Source: Gammaproteobacteria bacterium
Lineage (GTDB): Bacteria > Pseudomonadota > Gammaproteobacteria > Acidiferrobacterales > SPGG2
Assembly: GCA_029861845.1 (NCBI GenBank)
Contig: JAOTYM010000011.1
Coordinates: forward strand, 1-58,476
Length of the DNA stretch: 58,476 nucleotides
Direction: 5' to 3'
The position numbers and the translations under genes were made by a program. Shown here one piece after another: positions 25,498-34,565 of this stretch (positions are counted from its first letter, which is position 1; every line of letters starts with the position of its first letter). The notes beneath the pieces are model-generated. The model was not told where the DNA came from, ran no database searches, and saw nothing but the letters and a program-made list of their open reading frames with translations.

Positions 25498-26475
25498 CTA
25501 TGTGTCGATAGAGAAAAACGGACGAGTCGCCATCGCCTGCTCGAGCTGGGCCATTGCAATATTGGCACCAGTGAGGATGAGCACGATTCGCTTGCCTCTA
25601 ATACCTTCGCGGTTGGCAAAGACACCCGCTAGCGCCGCGGCGCCGGCTGGCTCCACCAGGATATGGGCGCACTCGGCCAGCGTATGCACCCCGGCAAGCA
25701 GTTGCTCATCGCTAGCAAGCCAGGCGTCGTCCAATAGATCCCAGAGCACGTTCAGCGCCAGCGTCGGCGGTACACGCGTGACCAACCCATCGGCTAGCGT
25801 GTCGATGGGGTGCTCAACGATTTTACGGGCGTGAAAACTTTTTGTTACGGCTGGCGAACCTTTTGCCTGCACAGAGACGACTCGTGCCTGGGGTTGAATC
25901 GCCTTAAGCGCTGTTGCGCAACCGGCAGTAAGGTTGCCACCCCCCAGGGGCACAACGAGCAAATCGATGTCGGATAGCGCTTCTGCGACTTCTAGTCCCA
26001 CCGTGCCCGCTCCTTCCATAATGTCTACATCTTCACCATCATCAAGAAACAAGCCGCCGTGATCATCAGCAAACTGAAGGGCGGCATCTTTGGCCTCATC
26101 GATATCATCGCCGGTCACGTGAACCGTACCGCCAAACATTCGAATCATGGCGGCCTTTATCGGGTTGGCAGGATCGGGAAGAAAGATGTCGGCACTCACG
26201 CCCAGCACCCGCGCCGCATAGGCGACGCCCTGCCCGTGGTTGCCGGTCGACGAGGTTACGGCTCCACGAGCGCCTTCGGCCTTAGCCTTGATCATGGCGT
26301 TAAGCGCACCGCGAAACTTAAACGAAGCAATAGGCGTGATCGTCTCGTTCTTGAGCCACACGTCGGCGGCGAGTGCGCGCGATACGAGATCCGAGTGCAG
26401 CAAAGGCGTGGCTGGCAGATGTGGTCGCAATCGCTCCAGGGCCTCGCGGATTCCAGTTAGTGCTGGGCGTGTCAT
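25498..26475 (-). CDS. Threonine/serine dehydratase-like PLP enzyme (fold type II)
   Basis: 325 aa from the ATG at 26475, which has AGGAA upstream. The PLP lysine lies in ASFKFRGA, the glycine-rich phosphate loop in VVPLGGGNLTAG, and the substrate loop in SSTGNHGQGVAYA. It has no C-terminal ACT domain, so it is the catabolic/racemase-like short form, deaminating threonine or serine, or racemising serine or aspartate. The family cannot be split further by eye. It is convergent with the DUF1648 gene and divergent from the dienelactone hydrolase. Confidence 0.85.
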   Translation of the reverse strand: MTRPALTGIREALERLRPHLPATPLLHSDLVSRALAADVWLKNETITPIASFKFRGALNAMIKAKAEGARGAVTSSTGNHGQGVAYAARVLGVSADIFLPDPANPIKAAMIRMFGGTVHVTGDDIDEAKDAALQFADDHGGLFLDDGEDVDIMEGAGTVGLEVAEALSDIDLLVVPLGGGNLTAGCATALKAIQPQARVVSVQAKGSPAVTKSFHARKIVEHPIDTLADGLVTRVPPTLALNVLWDLLDDAWLASDEQLLAGVHTLAECAHILVEPAGAAALAGVFANREGIRGKRIVLILTGANIAMAQLEQAMATRPFFSIDT

Positions 26476-26702
26476 GGCAGCGTTTCCTAGCTCAAAACAC
26501 AAGGTGTAGCAACGACATGCTACTAGATTTGACCATTTTCTTGCGTGTGGCGTAAGTGTCGCTGCCCGCGGTTGAACTTGGTCGCCAAATGCGGGGACAC
26601 GGAGCAGGTTTGTATGTACGAAACATCGCGTATACTTGCTCGCTGCCCCTGGGCTTGCGGGCAACGACCCGGAGAATCGAATAACTTAGGAGGATAAATG
26701 TC

Positions 26703-27449
26703 ATGCGTATTTGGATCTCTGCCATCATTGTTGCCATGTCGCTGCAACCGCTCATTGCGCGGGCCGCCGCGGGTGAACACGTCAAATACAACGTAGCCGG
26801 GGCAAGCTACGAAGGCTATTACATATCACCTGCTAAGAACGCACCCTTGGTCTTGCTCATCCATGACTGGGATGGACTGACGGATTATGAGGTAAAACGC
26901 GCTAGCATGCTGGCGGAAATGGGCTATGCAGTGTTCGCCGCTGACCTGTTCGGCGCTGGAGTGCGGCCGACAAAGGTCGAGGATAAGCGCCAACATACCG
27001 GTGAACTTTACAAACACCGCAACAAGATGCGTGCACTGATGTTTGGCGCACTCGAGACCGCCGCCAACGAGGGTGCCAATACCGGTAACGCCGTAGCCAT
27101 GGGTTATTGCTTTGGCGGCGCCGCCGTTCTGGAACTGGCCCGCGCCGGAGCTGACCTAAAGGGCTTCGCCACCTTCCACGGTGGTCTCAAAACACCGGAT
27201 GGAAAAAACTATTCCCAAACAAAGGGAGACATCCTGGTTATGCATGGCAGCGCCGATACTGTTGTCACCATGGACCAGTTCGCGGCCCTAACAAATCAAC
27301 TGGAAACCGCCGGGGTTAAGCATCAGATGGTAACCTACGGTGGTGCACCGCACGCCTTTACAGTGTTCGGCAGCGAGCGTTACCGCGAAGAGGCCGACCG
27401 CAAGGCCTGGGCTTTGTTTACCGAATTCCTTAACGAAAAGCTGCGTTAA
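26703..27449 (+). CDS. Secreted dienelactone hydrolase family protein
   Basis: 248 aa. A Sec signal peptide (RIWISAIIVAMSLQPLIARAAA) precedes the alpha/beta-hydrolase domain. The nucleophile is a Cys in GYCFGGAAV, with Asp in HGSADTVVT and His in GAPHAFT, the DLH triad. Cytosolic DLH opens dienelactone; exported relatives act on unknown esters or lactones in the periplasm. AGGAGG lies nine bases before the ATG. A strong hairpin follows 30 bp after the stop, so it is a single-gene unit. Confidence 0.85.
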   Translation: MRIWISAIIVAMSLQPLIARAAAGEHVKYNVAGASYEGYYISPAKNAPLVLLIHDWDGLTDYEVKRASMLAEMGYAVFAADLFGAGVRPTKVEDKRQHTGELYKHRNKMRALMFGALETAANEGANTGNAVAMGYCFGGAAVLELARAGADLKGFATFHGGLKTPDGKNYSQTKGDILVMHGSADTVVTMDQFAALTNQLETAGVKHQMVTYGGAPHAFTVFGSERYREEADRKAWALFTEFLNEKLR

Positions 27450-27477
27450 TAGTAGTCCCGACCAGCATTTAAAAAAT

Positions 27478-27503
27478 AGAAGGCCGCCAAACGGCGGCCT
27501 TCT
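27478..27503. terminator. Rho-independent terminator-like hairpin after the DLH gene
   Basis: AGAAGGCCGCC-AAAC-GGCGGCCTTCT, an 11-bp perfect stem with a 4-base loop, 28 bp past the stop of the hydrolase. An A-run on the left (27471-27476) gives a T-run on the minus strand, so it may stop transcription from both sides. Confidence 0.75.
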
Positions 27504-27686
27504 GCGTAACGCTCACCTTCCGCCTCATCCTCCCGTTTGCCTGCGCGTGAAAAAAATCGACGTATAACGTCCTCATCAGTGCAAACGTGTTTTGGGATCG
27601 AGAACGGTCGAGCAACGGCGCTTTTGGTTTAGCGGTGCGTATTGTGTTGTAATCAGAGATGCGATGATTGAACCGAGGATATGCGT

Positions 27687-27878
27687 ATGAAAAGTCTTCG
27701 CTGCAGGGACCTCGGCGTAGATTGTGATTTCATAACGTCGGGTGACACCAACGAGACTGTCATCGGCAACATGTTTGCCCATTCGGCCGAACATCATCAC
27801 GAAAAGCACATGCATATGTTCGGCGACAAGGCCACCGCCCTAGTAGGCGACATGGAAGGAGCGATCAAAGACACATAG
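27687..27878 (+). CDS. DUF1059 small protein
   Basis: 63 aa starting MKSLRCRDLGVDCDFI, the hallmark of DUF1059 with its two early cysteines (C6, C12), followed by SGDTNETVIGNMFAHSAEHH, a His-rich stretch. Function unknown; the Cys/His content suggests metal binding, which is inference. ATG 27687 has GAGG at proper spacing, whereas the in-frame ATG at 27681 would be too close to it. Confidence 0.75.
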   Translation: MKSLRCRDLGVDCDFITSGDTNETVIGNMFAHSAEHHHEKHMHMFGDKATALVGDMEGAIKDT

Positions 27879-27916
27879 CAAGCCAAATGCTTATCAGCGC
27901 CTGTTCCGTTTGTCGC

Positions 27917-28732
27917 TTAAGCTGGCGTGGCGACAAACAGCTCACGCCGCAGGAGACCCTCATTTAAAACTGAAAGCTTCGATCGCCAGTCGGCCAGTCG
28001 TTCATCAAACTCGGTGGCACCGATAAGCTTTGTTAATGCGTCTTTTCGTTCTTCATCCGCGCGAAGTTGGCGGCCGCATGACGCGGCATAGTCCAACGTA
28101 ACGTCCTGATAATCGAGAACGATCCAACCCGTCCGATGGAGCAAGCTTGGATAATCGATGTCCGACTCGATGAACTCGGGGCCATTTTCCACCGCCCGAC
28201 GGTAGTCTTCACCTGCCAGCCCCGGTGTCACAGAGATTACGGTAAATACCATGCGCCCGCCGGCACGTATTACCCGTTGGCAGGCTTCTAGAACGAGACG
28301 CTTTGGCCTGAGACAGCAGAGGAGATCACTGTGGCTAACCGCATCGAAGCTGTCATCACAGAACGGCAGATACGCCCCATCGGCCAGGGCAACCCAACAA
28401 GCGCCTGGGATACAATCCTTAGCCGCTCTTTCAGCCGCGATGCGAAGACCCGTTAATGGAAGATCCACGAGCGTAATATCGCAACCACTGGTCTCGGCCA
28501 TATATAGCCCCGGCCAACCGGAGCCCGCCCCCACATCCAGGAGACGTAAGCCCGGTCGCAATCCTAAGCGTGTACTGATTTGTTGTGCTTCATCGCGGGT
28601 GGTCCAACTATTGCCGCCGTAGTCGCAACCGCAAACACTGCGCTCGATCGATAACATAATGGGTGATTGAGCTTTTAGATAGAGGGCGTCAAATCGTTCC
28701 CGCTGGGCCCGTTCTTCTGGGGTGCGTTTCAT
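27917..28732 (-). CDS. Class I SAM-dependent methyltransferase
   Basis: 271 aa from ATG 28732. Motif I is LLDVGAGSGWPGLYMAE and the acidic ribose-binding residue lies in ITLVDLPL; SFDAVSHSDLLCCL and the RVIRAGGRMVFTVI segment follow, as in UbiE/Methyltransf_11 proteins. The substrate is unknown. An upstream in-frame GTG at 28807 would add a non-conserved tail. The gene is divergent from the ankyrin-repeat gene with 167 bp between starts; no clear Shine-Dalgarno. Confidence 0.8.
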   Translation of the reverse strand: MKRTPEERAQRERFDALYLKAQSPIMLSIERSVCGCDYGGNSWTTRDEAQQISTRLGLRPGLRLLDVGAGSGWPGLYMAETSGCDITLVDLPLTGLRIAAERAAKDCIPGACWVALADGAYLPFCDDSFDAVSHSDLLCCLRPKRLVLEACQRVIRAGGRMVFTVISVTPGLAGEDYRRAVENGPEFIESDIDYPSLLHRTGWIVLDYQDVTLDYAASCGRQLRADEERKDALTKLIGATEFDERLADWRSKLSVLNEGLLRRELFVATPA

Positions 28733-28899
28733 CGGTCTGCGTTCGATAATTGACACGATTCCCCATCGCGCTGAAAGCTTGTGACTCCACTTCACCGCGA
28801 TCTCCACTCAAAAGCAATAGAACTACTCGGCACAGGTGGATTTCGAAGCAGATACTTCTGCGCGGCATCCCGGCAGCGCACGCGTGTATAATCTCGACG

Positions 28900-30219
28900 A
28901 TGCTCGGACCTAATTATGGTGAGTGGTGGAACGAGCGCCCGGCTAGCAAGCGTGCGCGCCTCGCACTTGCCATTATGCCTATTATTGTGGTCTTGGCCTG
29001 GGTGCTGTACCTGTATCTGTCCGGTGCACGTCTAGGTGTCCAACTGTTTAACGCGATTGAGCGCGGTGATGGCGCTGAAGTACTCAAGCTGCTGGAGCGT
29101 GGTGCATCGCTGGCGGTGCAGAATCGAGATGGCGCCAGCCTGCTTCACTGGGCCCAAGAGTTCGGCCAGCATGATCTTGCGGCGTTGCTCATCCGTGAAG
29201 GCATCGACGTCAATACCGTCGATCGCCATGGCATCGCACCTATACACCAGGCAGCCAGCCGTGGCGATGCAACACTAGTCGAGCTGCTGCTCGAAAACGG
29301 CGCTGATGCCAACGTCAACAGCGAGCGCTACGGATCGCCACTGCATTGGGCATCGTATGCCGGCCGTGTCGACATATCGCGTATGTTGCTTGACGCAGGT
29401 GCAGCCGTCGATGCCACCGACCAACGGCGCCGCACACCGCTTCATCATGCCGTGCTGCTCGGGCATCCAGCGGTGGCCAAATACTTGGTGTCACGGGGCG
29501 CGGATGTAAACGCTAAGGATTCCAGTGGGCGTACGCTATTGCACTGGGCAGCGAGAAGCCGCCGGCCAGACGTGGCCGCGTTTCTGATCGTGCTCGGTTC
29601 AGACGTCAATGCCCGAGACCGTAAAGGCAACACCGCGCTTCACCACGCCGCTCGCCAGGGCGACTCTCGACTTTCAACCGTCCTCGTCGAAAACGGTGCT
29701 GGCGTGAATGTGGGCACACCCGGTCTTCGCATCACCCCGCTTCACCTGGCTGCAAGACACGGACACGTAGAAACGATTGTGGTTCTTTTAGCTGGTGGCG
29801 CCAACGTCAATGCTCACAGCAAGCTCTACGGCACACCGCTTCACTGGGCCGCCGACGGCGGTCAATGGATCACCGCCAAGACGCTGATCGCACACGGTGC
29901 AAACAAGGACGCGCTCGATGAGCATCTGCTGACGCCGGCGCAGAGAGCGAGAGAGAGAGGCCACGCAGATTTGGCCACGCGGCTCGACGCTACTGACGCG
30001 GGTTCGGCGATGGTTGCATCGAATCCCCTGCCCACACCGCCGGAAGACACCTCGGATGAGGACTGTGCCTTACCGAGACGAATGAATTCCGCGAGCCGAA
30101 TCTTCCTCGAGAACTACGTTGGCGGTGATATCTCAATCGCAGAGTTCCGGCGCTGGTTCTCGATGCCCAATTCCGAGTATTTGGCGCTCACGACCTGCCT
30201 GCAGGAGCTCTACAAATAG
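28900..30219 (+). CDS. Membrane-anchored ankyrin-repeat protein
   Basis: 439 aa. Residues about 22-46 (LALAIMPIIVVLAWVLYLYL) form one membrane helix; most of the rest is about ten ankyrin repeats, recognisable by repeated TPLHHA/SPLHWAS, LLLENGADANV and similar. The final 70 residues are unrelated to ankyrin. The repeats likely face the periplasm or the cytoplasm depending on helix orientation; the positive residues before the helix (KRAR) suggest the repeats are periplasmic. Role unknown; such proteins mediate protein binding. Longer in-frame starts overlap the divergent gene and are rejected. Confidence 0.85.
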   Translation: MLGPNYGEWWNERPASKRARLALAIMPIIVVLAWVLYLYLSGARLGVQLFNAIERGDGAEVLKLLERGASLAVQNRDGASLLHWAQEFGQHDLAALLIREGIDVNTVDRHGIAPIHQAASRGDATLVELLLENGADANVNSERYGSPLHWASYAGRVDISRMLLDAGAAVDATDQRRRTPLHHAVLLGHPAVAKYLVSRGADVNAKDSSGRTLLHWAARSRRPDVAAFLIVLGSDVNARDRKGNTALHHAARQGDSRLSTVLVENGAGVNVGTPGLRITPLHLAARHGHVETIVVLLAGGANVNAHSKLYGTPLHWAADGGQWITAKTLIAHGANKDALDEHLLTPAQRARERGHADLATRLDATDAGSAMVASNPLPTPPEDTSDEDCALPRRMNSASRIFLENYVGGDISIAEFRRWFSMPNSEYLALTTCLQELYK

Positions 30220-30302
30220 CATCGTCCGTCGTCAAAGAGATCTCGGTGACGCGCGAGAACTGCTAAGTTGTCTACGCACCACCACAAACAAGAGAGGCGA
30301 CA

Positions 30303-30785
30303 ATGGTTTGGCTAGAGGCGTTAAGCTATGTAGTCACGATCTTAGGTTTTCCAGCGGCTATCTGCGTGTTCGTGTACGAGCATAGAAGGCGGCGATCCAA
30401 CGAAGAAAATGAACTACATCGACATCTTTCAGAAGAATATGACAACTTCTTGAGATTGGTGCTGGACAATGCCGATCTTTTGCTCTTGAGACGACCCAGA
30501 AAGCCGCCGACCCTTTCAGAGGAACAAGCGGAGCGGCGCGAGGTCATCTTTAGGATGTTGGTGTCTCTCTTCGAGAAGGCCTACATCATACTTTACGCGG
30601 AGAACATGGGTCGGGACGCGAAACGCCGCTGGCTGTCGTGGGAAGACGACATGAGGGAATGGTGCCGAAGAGAGGATTTTCGCACATTGTTACCTGAGTT
30701 ACTTGAAGGTGAAGACGATGCGTTCGGCCGACACATCCTCACCATAGCGCAACCAGAAGTTCTAGCCACTTCCATGAAAGAATGA
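30303..30785 (+). CDS. Hypothetical protein with N-terminal membrane helix
   Basis: 160 aa. One N-terminal hydrophobic helix (ALSYVVTILGFPAAICVFVY) is followed by a basic stretch (EHRRRR) and a helical, charged domain (NELHRHLSEEYDNFLRLVL, EEQAERREVIFRMLVSLFEKAYIILY). Positive-inside places the soluble part in the cytoplasm. Similar small proteins of unknown role occur in many proteobacteria. AGAGGCG precedes the ATG. Its stop overlaps a start codon of the downstream frame, so it may be linked to the aldo/keto reductase. Confidence 0.65.
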   Translation: MVWLEALSYVVTILGFPAAICVFVYEHRRRRSNEENELHRHLSEEYDNFLRLVLDNADLLLLRRPRKPPTLSEEQAERREVIFRMLVSLFEKAYIILYAENMGRDAKRRWLSWEDDMREWCRREDFRTLLPELLEGEDDAFGRHILTIAQPEVLATSMKE

Positions 30786-30892
30786 ATGTACAAGGATTGT
30801 TGGCTGCCGATCACTTAAACAGGGGTTGCTGGAGCGAGACACCGGCCGTGGCTGGAGATATGCTTGATCGAGACTCTAAAAGGGAAGCTGTG

Positions 30893-31840
30893 ATGATGGA
30901 TAATCGAACGAATGACAATATTGGCATCGGGTTCGGCCGACGCACCTTTTTGAAATTAATGCTCGCGGCCGGCTTCGCTTCACGCTGGGATACTTCCAAA
31001 GCAGTGCAAAGCGATTCGATTCTCAAACGGCCAATCCCCGGTAGCGGGGAGCAGATACCGGTGGTGGGTCTTGGCACCTCTGATGAGTTCGAGACCGACA
31101 ACGGGCAAAACCTGGGGCCACTGCGGGAGGTGCTGCGTCGCTTCGTCGCCTGCGGTGGAACGCTCGTCGATACCGCACCTATCTACGGCAATGCCGAAAC
31201 GGTCATCGGCAATCTGGTCAGTGAACTCGCCCTAACCAAACAGTTGTTCTTGGCCACCAAGATCCGCACCCACGGCAAGCAAGCCGGAGTCGAACAGTTG
31301 AAAAGGTCCACGCGGCTGCTCAAGAAACGCCCGCTCGACTTGATACAGGTACATAGCTTGGTGGATGTCGATACCCAGCTCGACAACCTTCGCCGCTGGC
31401 AAGATGCAGGGCACGTGCGCTACATCGGCATCACCCATTCCCGGGTATCGGCTTTCGAGGCGCTCGAACGCCTGATGCGAAACACAAAACTCGATTTCGT
31501 GCAGCTTAACTACTCTTTTACCGAGCCCAACGCCGAGGAGCGACTACTGCCGCTCGCTGCCGACAGAGGCATCGCGGTCCTCGCTAACCGGCCTTTCGAG
31601 AATGGCGCCATGTTCAGGAGGGTCAAAGGCAAACCGCTGCCCGAATGGGCAGTCGAATTCGACTGCAAAAGCTGGGCCCAATTCTCGCTCAAATACATCC
31701 TCGCCCATCCCGCCATCACCTGTGTCATCCCGGCGACGAGCGATCCCGATCACTTGGTCGATAACATGGGGGCTGGGGTGGGCACGCTTCCGGATGCACG
31801 TACGCGCCGTCTTATGCGCGAATACGTTGCATCCTTGTAA
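30893..31840 (+). CDS. Tat-exported aldo/keto reductase
   Basis: 315 aa. The twin-arginine motif RRTFLKLM lies in a hydrophobic N-terminus, so this NADPH-type fold is probably sent folded to the periplasm. The AKR barrel has VDTAPIYGNAETVIG (Asp and Tyr of the tetrad), the Lys in ATKIRT and the His in LIQVHS. The ATG at 30893 (or 30896) puts the Tat motif 16 residues from the start; an earlier frame start at 30782, overlapping the previous stop, would bury it. A periplasmic AKR would need an oxidoreductase cofactor delivered with it, as other Tat-exported AKRs do. Confidence 0.82.
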   Translation: MMDNRTNDNIGIGFGRRTFLKLMLAAGFASRWDTSKAVQSDSILKRPIPGSGEQIPVVGLGTSDEFETDNGQNLGPLREVLRRFVACGGTLVDTAPIYGNAETVIGNLVSELALTKQLFLATKIRTHGKQAGVEQLKRSTRLLKKRPLDLIQVHSLVDVDTQLDNLRRWQDAGHVRYIGITHSRVSAFEALERLMRNTKLDFVQLNYSFTEPNAEERLLPLAADRGIAVLANRPFENGAMFRRVKGKPLPEWAVEFDCKSWAQFSLKYILAHPAITCVIPATSDPDHLVDNMGAGVGTLPDARTRRLMREYVASL

Positions 31841-31921
31841 GATCTGATGCTACCAAATCTCTCAGTCACTGGATTTGGCGCGGTCGGGATGCCCCGCCCT
31901 TTTTCAGAGCGGTCCGTGAAC

Positions 31922-32683
31922 TTAGCTCCGTGCCTTCTTGAAGAATTCAGATGCGGCGGCTCCAACAAGCTTTGGCAGATGCGTGTAGGTGTACCTGACA
32001 CCCGCGCTAAGAATAGCGTCGACATTATCTACCGAGGCCGGCATGCCCGGTATCTTGCCGGCAGCCGTTATCTTTAGCAGTGTACGCGCGATTGCATTTT
32101 TCACCGGTTCTGCTTTGGGATTGCCCGGATGCCCCATCGATTGGGACAGATCGGACGGGCCTATGAAAAATACGTCCACGCCCTCCACCTTGAGGATCTC
32201 ATCGACGTTCTCGATCGCGGCGGCATGCTCGAGTTGCACGCATACAAGCGTCTGTTCGTTGCTGTGTTTCATAAATTCATCCATGGACTTGGATAGGCCA
32301 TAACTGTCGGGGCGCGTGCCGGCGGCGACACCCCGGTTATCTCCCGGGCCGAATTTGACGGCCGAGACCGCTTGCCGCGCATCTTCCACATTATTGACAT
32401 GAGGGACCTGCACGCCCATGGCCCCACGATCCATGACCCGGGAGATATCCTGTTTTCGATTAGTCTGGGGCCTAACAATCGGCGTAATACCGGCCGCCTC
32501 TGCGGCCATAATCATCAGCTCGGCCGTCTCCAAATCAATCGTCCCATGCTCCAGGTCGATCAACACCCAGTCGAAACCGGTATGCCCTACCATCTCGACC
32601 ATTTGTGGTGATGGCACCATGATCGAGCAGCCTAACGCCGCCTGACCGGCCAGTAGTTTGGATTTCATTCGATTTTTTTTCAT
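31922..32683 (-). CDS. HpcH/HpaI aldolase family protein
   Basis: 253 aa, class II pyruvate aldolase type. The active-site Arg is in TPIVRPQ, metal ligands are the Glu in VQLEHAAAI and the Asp in FFIGPSDLSQSMG, and DWVLIDLEHGTID holds the basic catalytic region. It would split or build a 4-hydroxy-2-oxo acid, giving pyruvate and an aldehyde. Its ATG overlaps the TGA of the dehydrogenase gene by four bases; with the EctC-like gene these make an operon. Substrate unknown. Confidence 0.87.
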   Translation of the reverse strand: MKKNRMKSKLLAGQAALGCSIMVPSPQMVEMVGHTGFDWVLIDLEHGTIDLETAELMIMAAEAAGITPIVRPQTNRKQDISRVMDRGAMGVQVPHVNNVEDARQAVSAVKFGPGDNRGVAAGTRPDSYGLSKSMDEFMKHSNEQTLVCVQLEHAAAIENVDEILKVEGVDVFFIGPSDLSQSMGHPGNPKAEPVKNAIARTLLKITAAGKIPGMPASVDNVDAILSAGVRYTYTHLPKLVGAAASEFFKKARS

Positions 32684-33570
32684 TGAGAATGCCTCTGCGA
32701 CGTGTGGCGCAACAGCGCTTCGATGACATCATCCATAAGGTCAGGCTTGCCGACGAAATCACGAGAAAGTTGCAGGTCCGTGGATCGCTCGAAGAACCGG
32801 TTCGTTGCTTCGGTCATGATTGGGTCGAACTGCATGTGCTTTAGAAGATCGATCACCTGGACCATTTCATGGTACCGCCTTTCATGCGCCACACCATGCG
32901 AACATACCCAGTTGCGCGCTACATCCTCGAAGCCGCGCTCAGTCATGAGCGTTGCAACCTCCTGCCAGAGATCGTGCTGTAAACCCGCTTTGTGGCCAGC
33001 CATCAAGAATTCGATGATAAGCGCTTCCAGACCTTTCGAGAAAATGCTGCGAAGCATCTTAAACGTAGACGCCTTGCCGATGTCGCGACTGTAAGGCGAT
33101 GTATTCAAGCCAAATCTATTAAGTGTTTGGGACAATGCCCCCGCTCGGGTGCCGCCAAGCAAGATCTGCGTGTTGGCACCAGTTATGCCGATCGCCCCAA
33201 GAATTGCGCCCTCGACAAACTCAGCGCCGGTGGGCCTGAGTAGGTCATGAAGCCGAAGCTTGACGGCGGGCGCGGTTGAATTGAGATCGCAGTAGATCTG
33301 CTGTGGTCGCAAGCTGGGCACACAAGCGTTTGCCACATCCAGCGCGGCGTCGGTTGTCACCGTCGATAGGATGATCTCCGCTGACGCCAGCAATTCTGGC
33401 AGCAAGCAACATTTTATGTTGCTATGATCGGCAGAATGCTTCCGTAAACGCTCAGCGTCGCTTCGATCCCACGCCTGATCGTAGGCGTCGACAACGGCAC
33501 CCGCATCGGCGAGGACCTTGGCAAGCATCGAGCCAGCCTCTCCGAACCCCAAAACGCCGATCCTTGTCAT
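32680..33570 (-). CDS. 6PGDH/3-hydroxyisobutyrate dehydrogenase-like oxidoreductase with DUF1932-type C-terminus
   Basis: 296 aa from ATG 33570, where the dinucleotide fold begins (MTRIGVLGFGEAGSMLA). A longer in-frame start adds 41 unlikely residues. DLNSTAPAVKLRL and FVEGAILGAIG are the usual beta-hydroxyacid dehydrogenase segments, and GKASTFKMLRSIFSKGLEAL holds the catalytic Lys. The C-terminus resembles DUF1932. It oxidises or reduces a hydroxy acid with NAD(P). It sits between the EctC-like gene (19 bp) and the aldolase (4-base overlap), so it probably handles an intermediate of the same route. Confidence 0.8.
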   Translation of the reverse strand: MTRIGVLGFGEAGSMLAKVLADAGAVVDAYDQAWDRSDAERLRKHSADHSNIKCCLLPELLASAEIILSTVTTDAALDVANACVPSLRPQQIYCDLNSTAPAVKLRLHDLLRPTGAEFVEGAILGAIGITGANTQILLGGTRAGALSQTLNRFGLNTSPYSRDIGKASTFKMLRSIFSKGLEALIIEFLMAGHKAGLQHDLWQEVATLMTERGFEDVARNWVCSHGVAHERRYHEMVQVIDLLKHMQFDPIMTEATNRFFERSTDLQLSRDFVGKPDLMDDVIEALLRHTSQRHSQ

Positions 33571-33589
33571 GACTGTTCGGCTAGATCGC

Positions 33590-33982
33590 TCATAGCGAAC
33601 CGTTGGCGTCGTGCACCTCATCGCCGGTGAGGGTGGGATGGAAAGTACATATAATTCGCATGCGTGTCTTCGCCCGCATGCGATGTTGGTCATGATCGTT
33701 CATGGCGTAGAGAGTGCCGGGCTTCCCCTCGTGAGTCGTACCATTATTTAACTCCTGCACCGTTCCTTCGCCTTCGATGCAATAACAGACCTCAAGATGA
33801 TTCTTCTGCCACAGGTCCATTTCGAAGTCAGGCTCAAGGACACTATCCGTTAAGATAACGCCCATACCATCCTCTTCGTGTAGCAAACGCACACTCCACC
33901 ACCGGTCACCGTGTACATCGCCCCTCGTCCCGATCACGGCGTCTTTGGTTTTCACAATCACAGGCCTAGGCTCCTTTATCAA
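33590..33982 (-). CDS. Ectoine-synthase-like cupin (EctC family), orphan
   Basis: 130 aa, the length of EctC. E64, Y92 and H100 align with the iron ligands of ectoine synthase that I recall (E57, Y85, H93), a constant offset of 7, within CYCIEGEG and GTLYAMNDHDQH. The C-terminus FHPTLTGDEVHDANGS is close to the ectoine synthase ending. The substrate-side THIHYKHH of true EctC is replaced by EMDLWQKNH. No ectA or ectB is seen. True ectoine synthase closes the ring of N-acetyl-diaminobutyrate; in this operon, with a dehydrogenase and an aldolase, another substrate is likely. Confidence 0.8.
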   Translation of the reverse strand: MIKEPRPVIVKTKDAVIGTRGDVHGDRWWSVRLLHEEDGMGVILTDSVLEPDFEMDLWQKNHLEVCYCIEGEGTVQELNNGTTHEGKPGTLYAMNDHDQHRMRAKTRMRIICTFHPTLTGDEVHDANGSL

Positions 33983-34082
33983 CTGCTTGCAAGACGGATG
34001 GGTTCAAGGATGATAGCGCTGAATACCCATGCGGGCTATCATCAACAAACCGCATAGCTGATACCTTCAGCTCTGACTAGCC

Positions 34083-34565
34083 ATGACCATCGAAAGAGAT
34101 TATCTGGTGGAAGGCGGCTGTACTTGTGGCGCTGTGCGCTATCGAATGACGAGCAAGCCGATGTTTGTTCACTGTTGTCATTGCCGATGGTGTCAGCGTG
34201 AAACCGGGGCATCCTTCGCACTTAACGCAATGATCGAAGCCGATCGTGTCGTCTTGTTGAGGGGTTCGCCCGAAGCGGTGGACACACCGTCAGCAAGCGG
34301 AAAAGGACAGAAGATCGTTCGCTGCCCTGATTGCTATATCGCCCTGTGGAGTAACTATGCCGGGGCAGGTGATGCGCTGCGCTTCGTTCGTGTCGGCACC
34401 CTCGATGAGCCGGATCGCCTCACCCCCGATGTCCATATCTACACAGCGTCGAAGCAACCGTGGGTCATACTTCCGCCAGGGACCCCTGCCTTCGAAGAGT
34501 ATTACGATCGTAACGAGCTCTGGCCCAAAGATAGTCGCGCACGCTTACGCGCACTCTTTGACTGA
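34083..34565 (+). CDS. GFA family protein (Mss4-like zinc fold)
   Basis: 160 aa. Cysteine pattern: GGCTCGAVRY, HCCHCRWCQRETG and RCPDC, the two zinc sites of the glutathione-dependent formaldehyde-activating family. The founding member binds glutathione and formaldehyde, though most members are uncharacterised. It is divergent from the EctC-like operon across 100 bp. No formaldehyde dehydrogenase gene is near, so the role is open. Confidence 0.85.
   Translation: MTIERDYLVEGGCTCGAVRYRMTSKPMFVHCCHCRWCQRETGASFALNAMIEADRVVLLRGSPEAVDTPSASGKGQKIVRCPDCYIALWSNYAGAGDALRFVRVGTLDEPDRLTPDVHIYTASKQPWVILPPGTPAFEEYYDRNELWPKDSRARLRALFD

Noticed and set aside
33590-33982. Calling the cupin a true EctC for ectoine production
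   Set aside because: No ectA/ectB partner is in the window and the substrate-side segment differs from that of known ectoine synthases.
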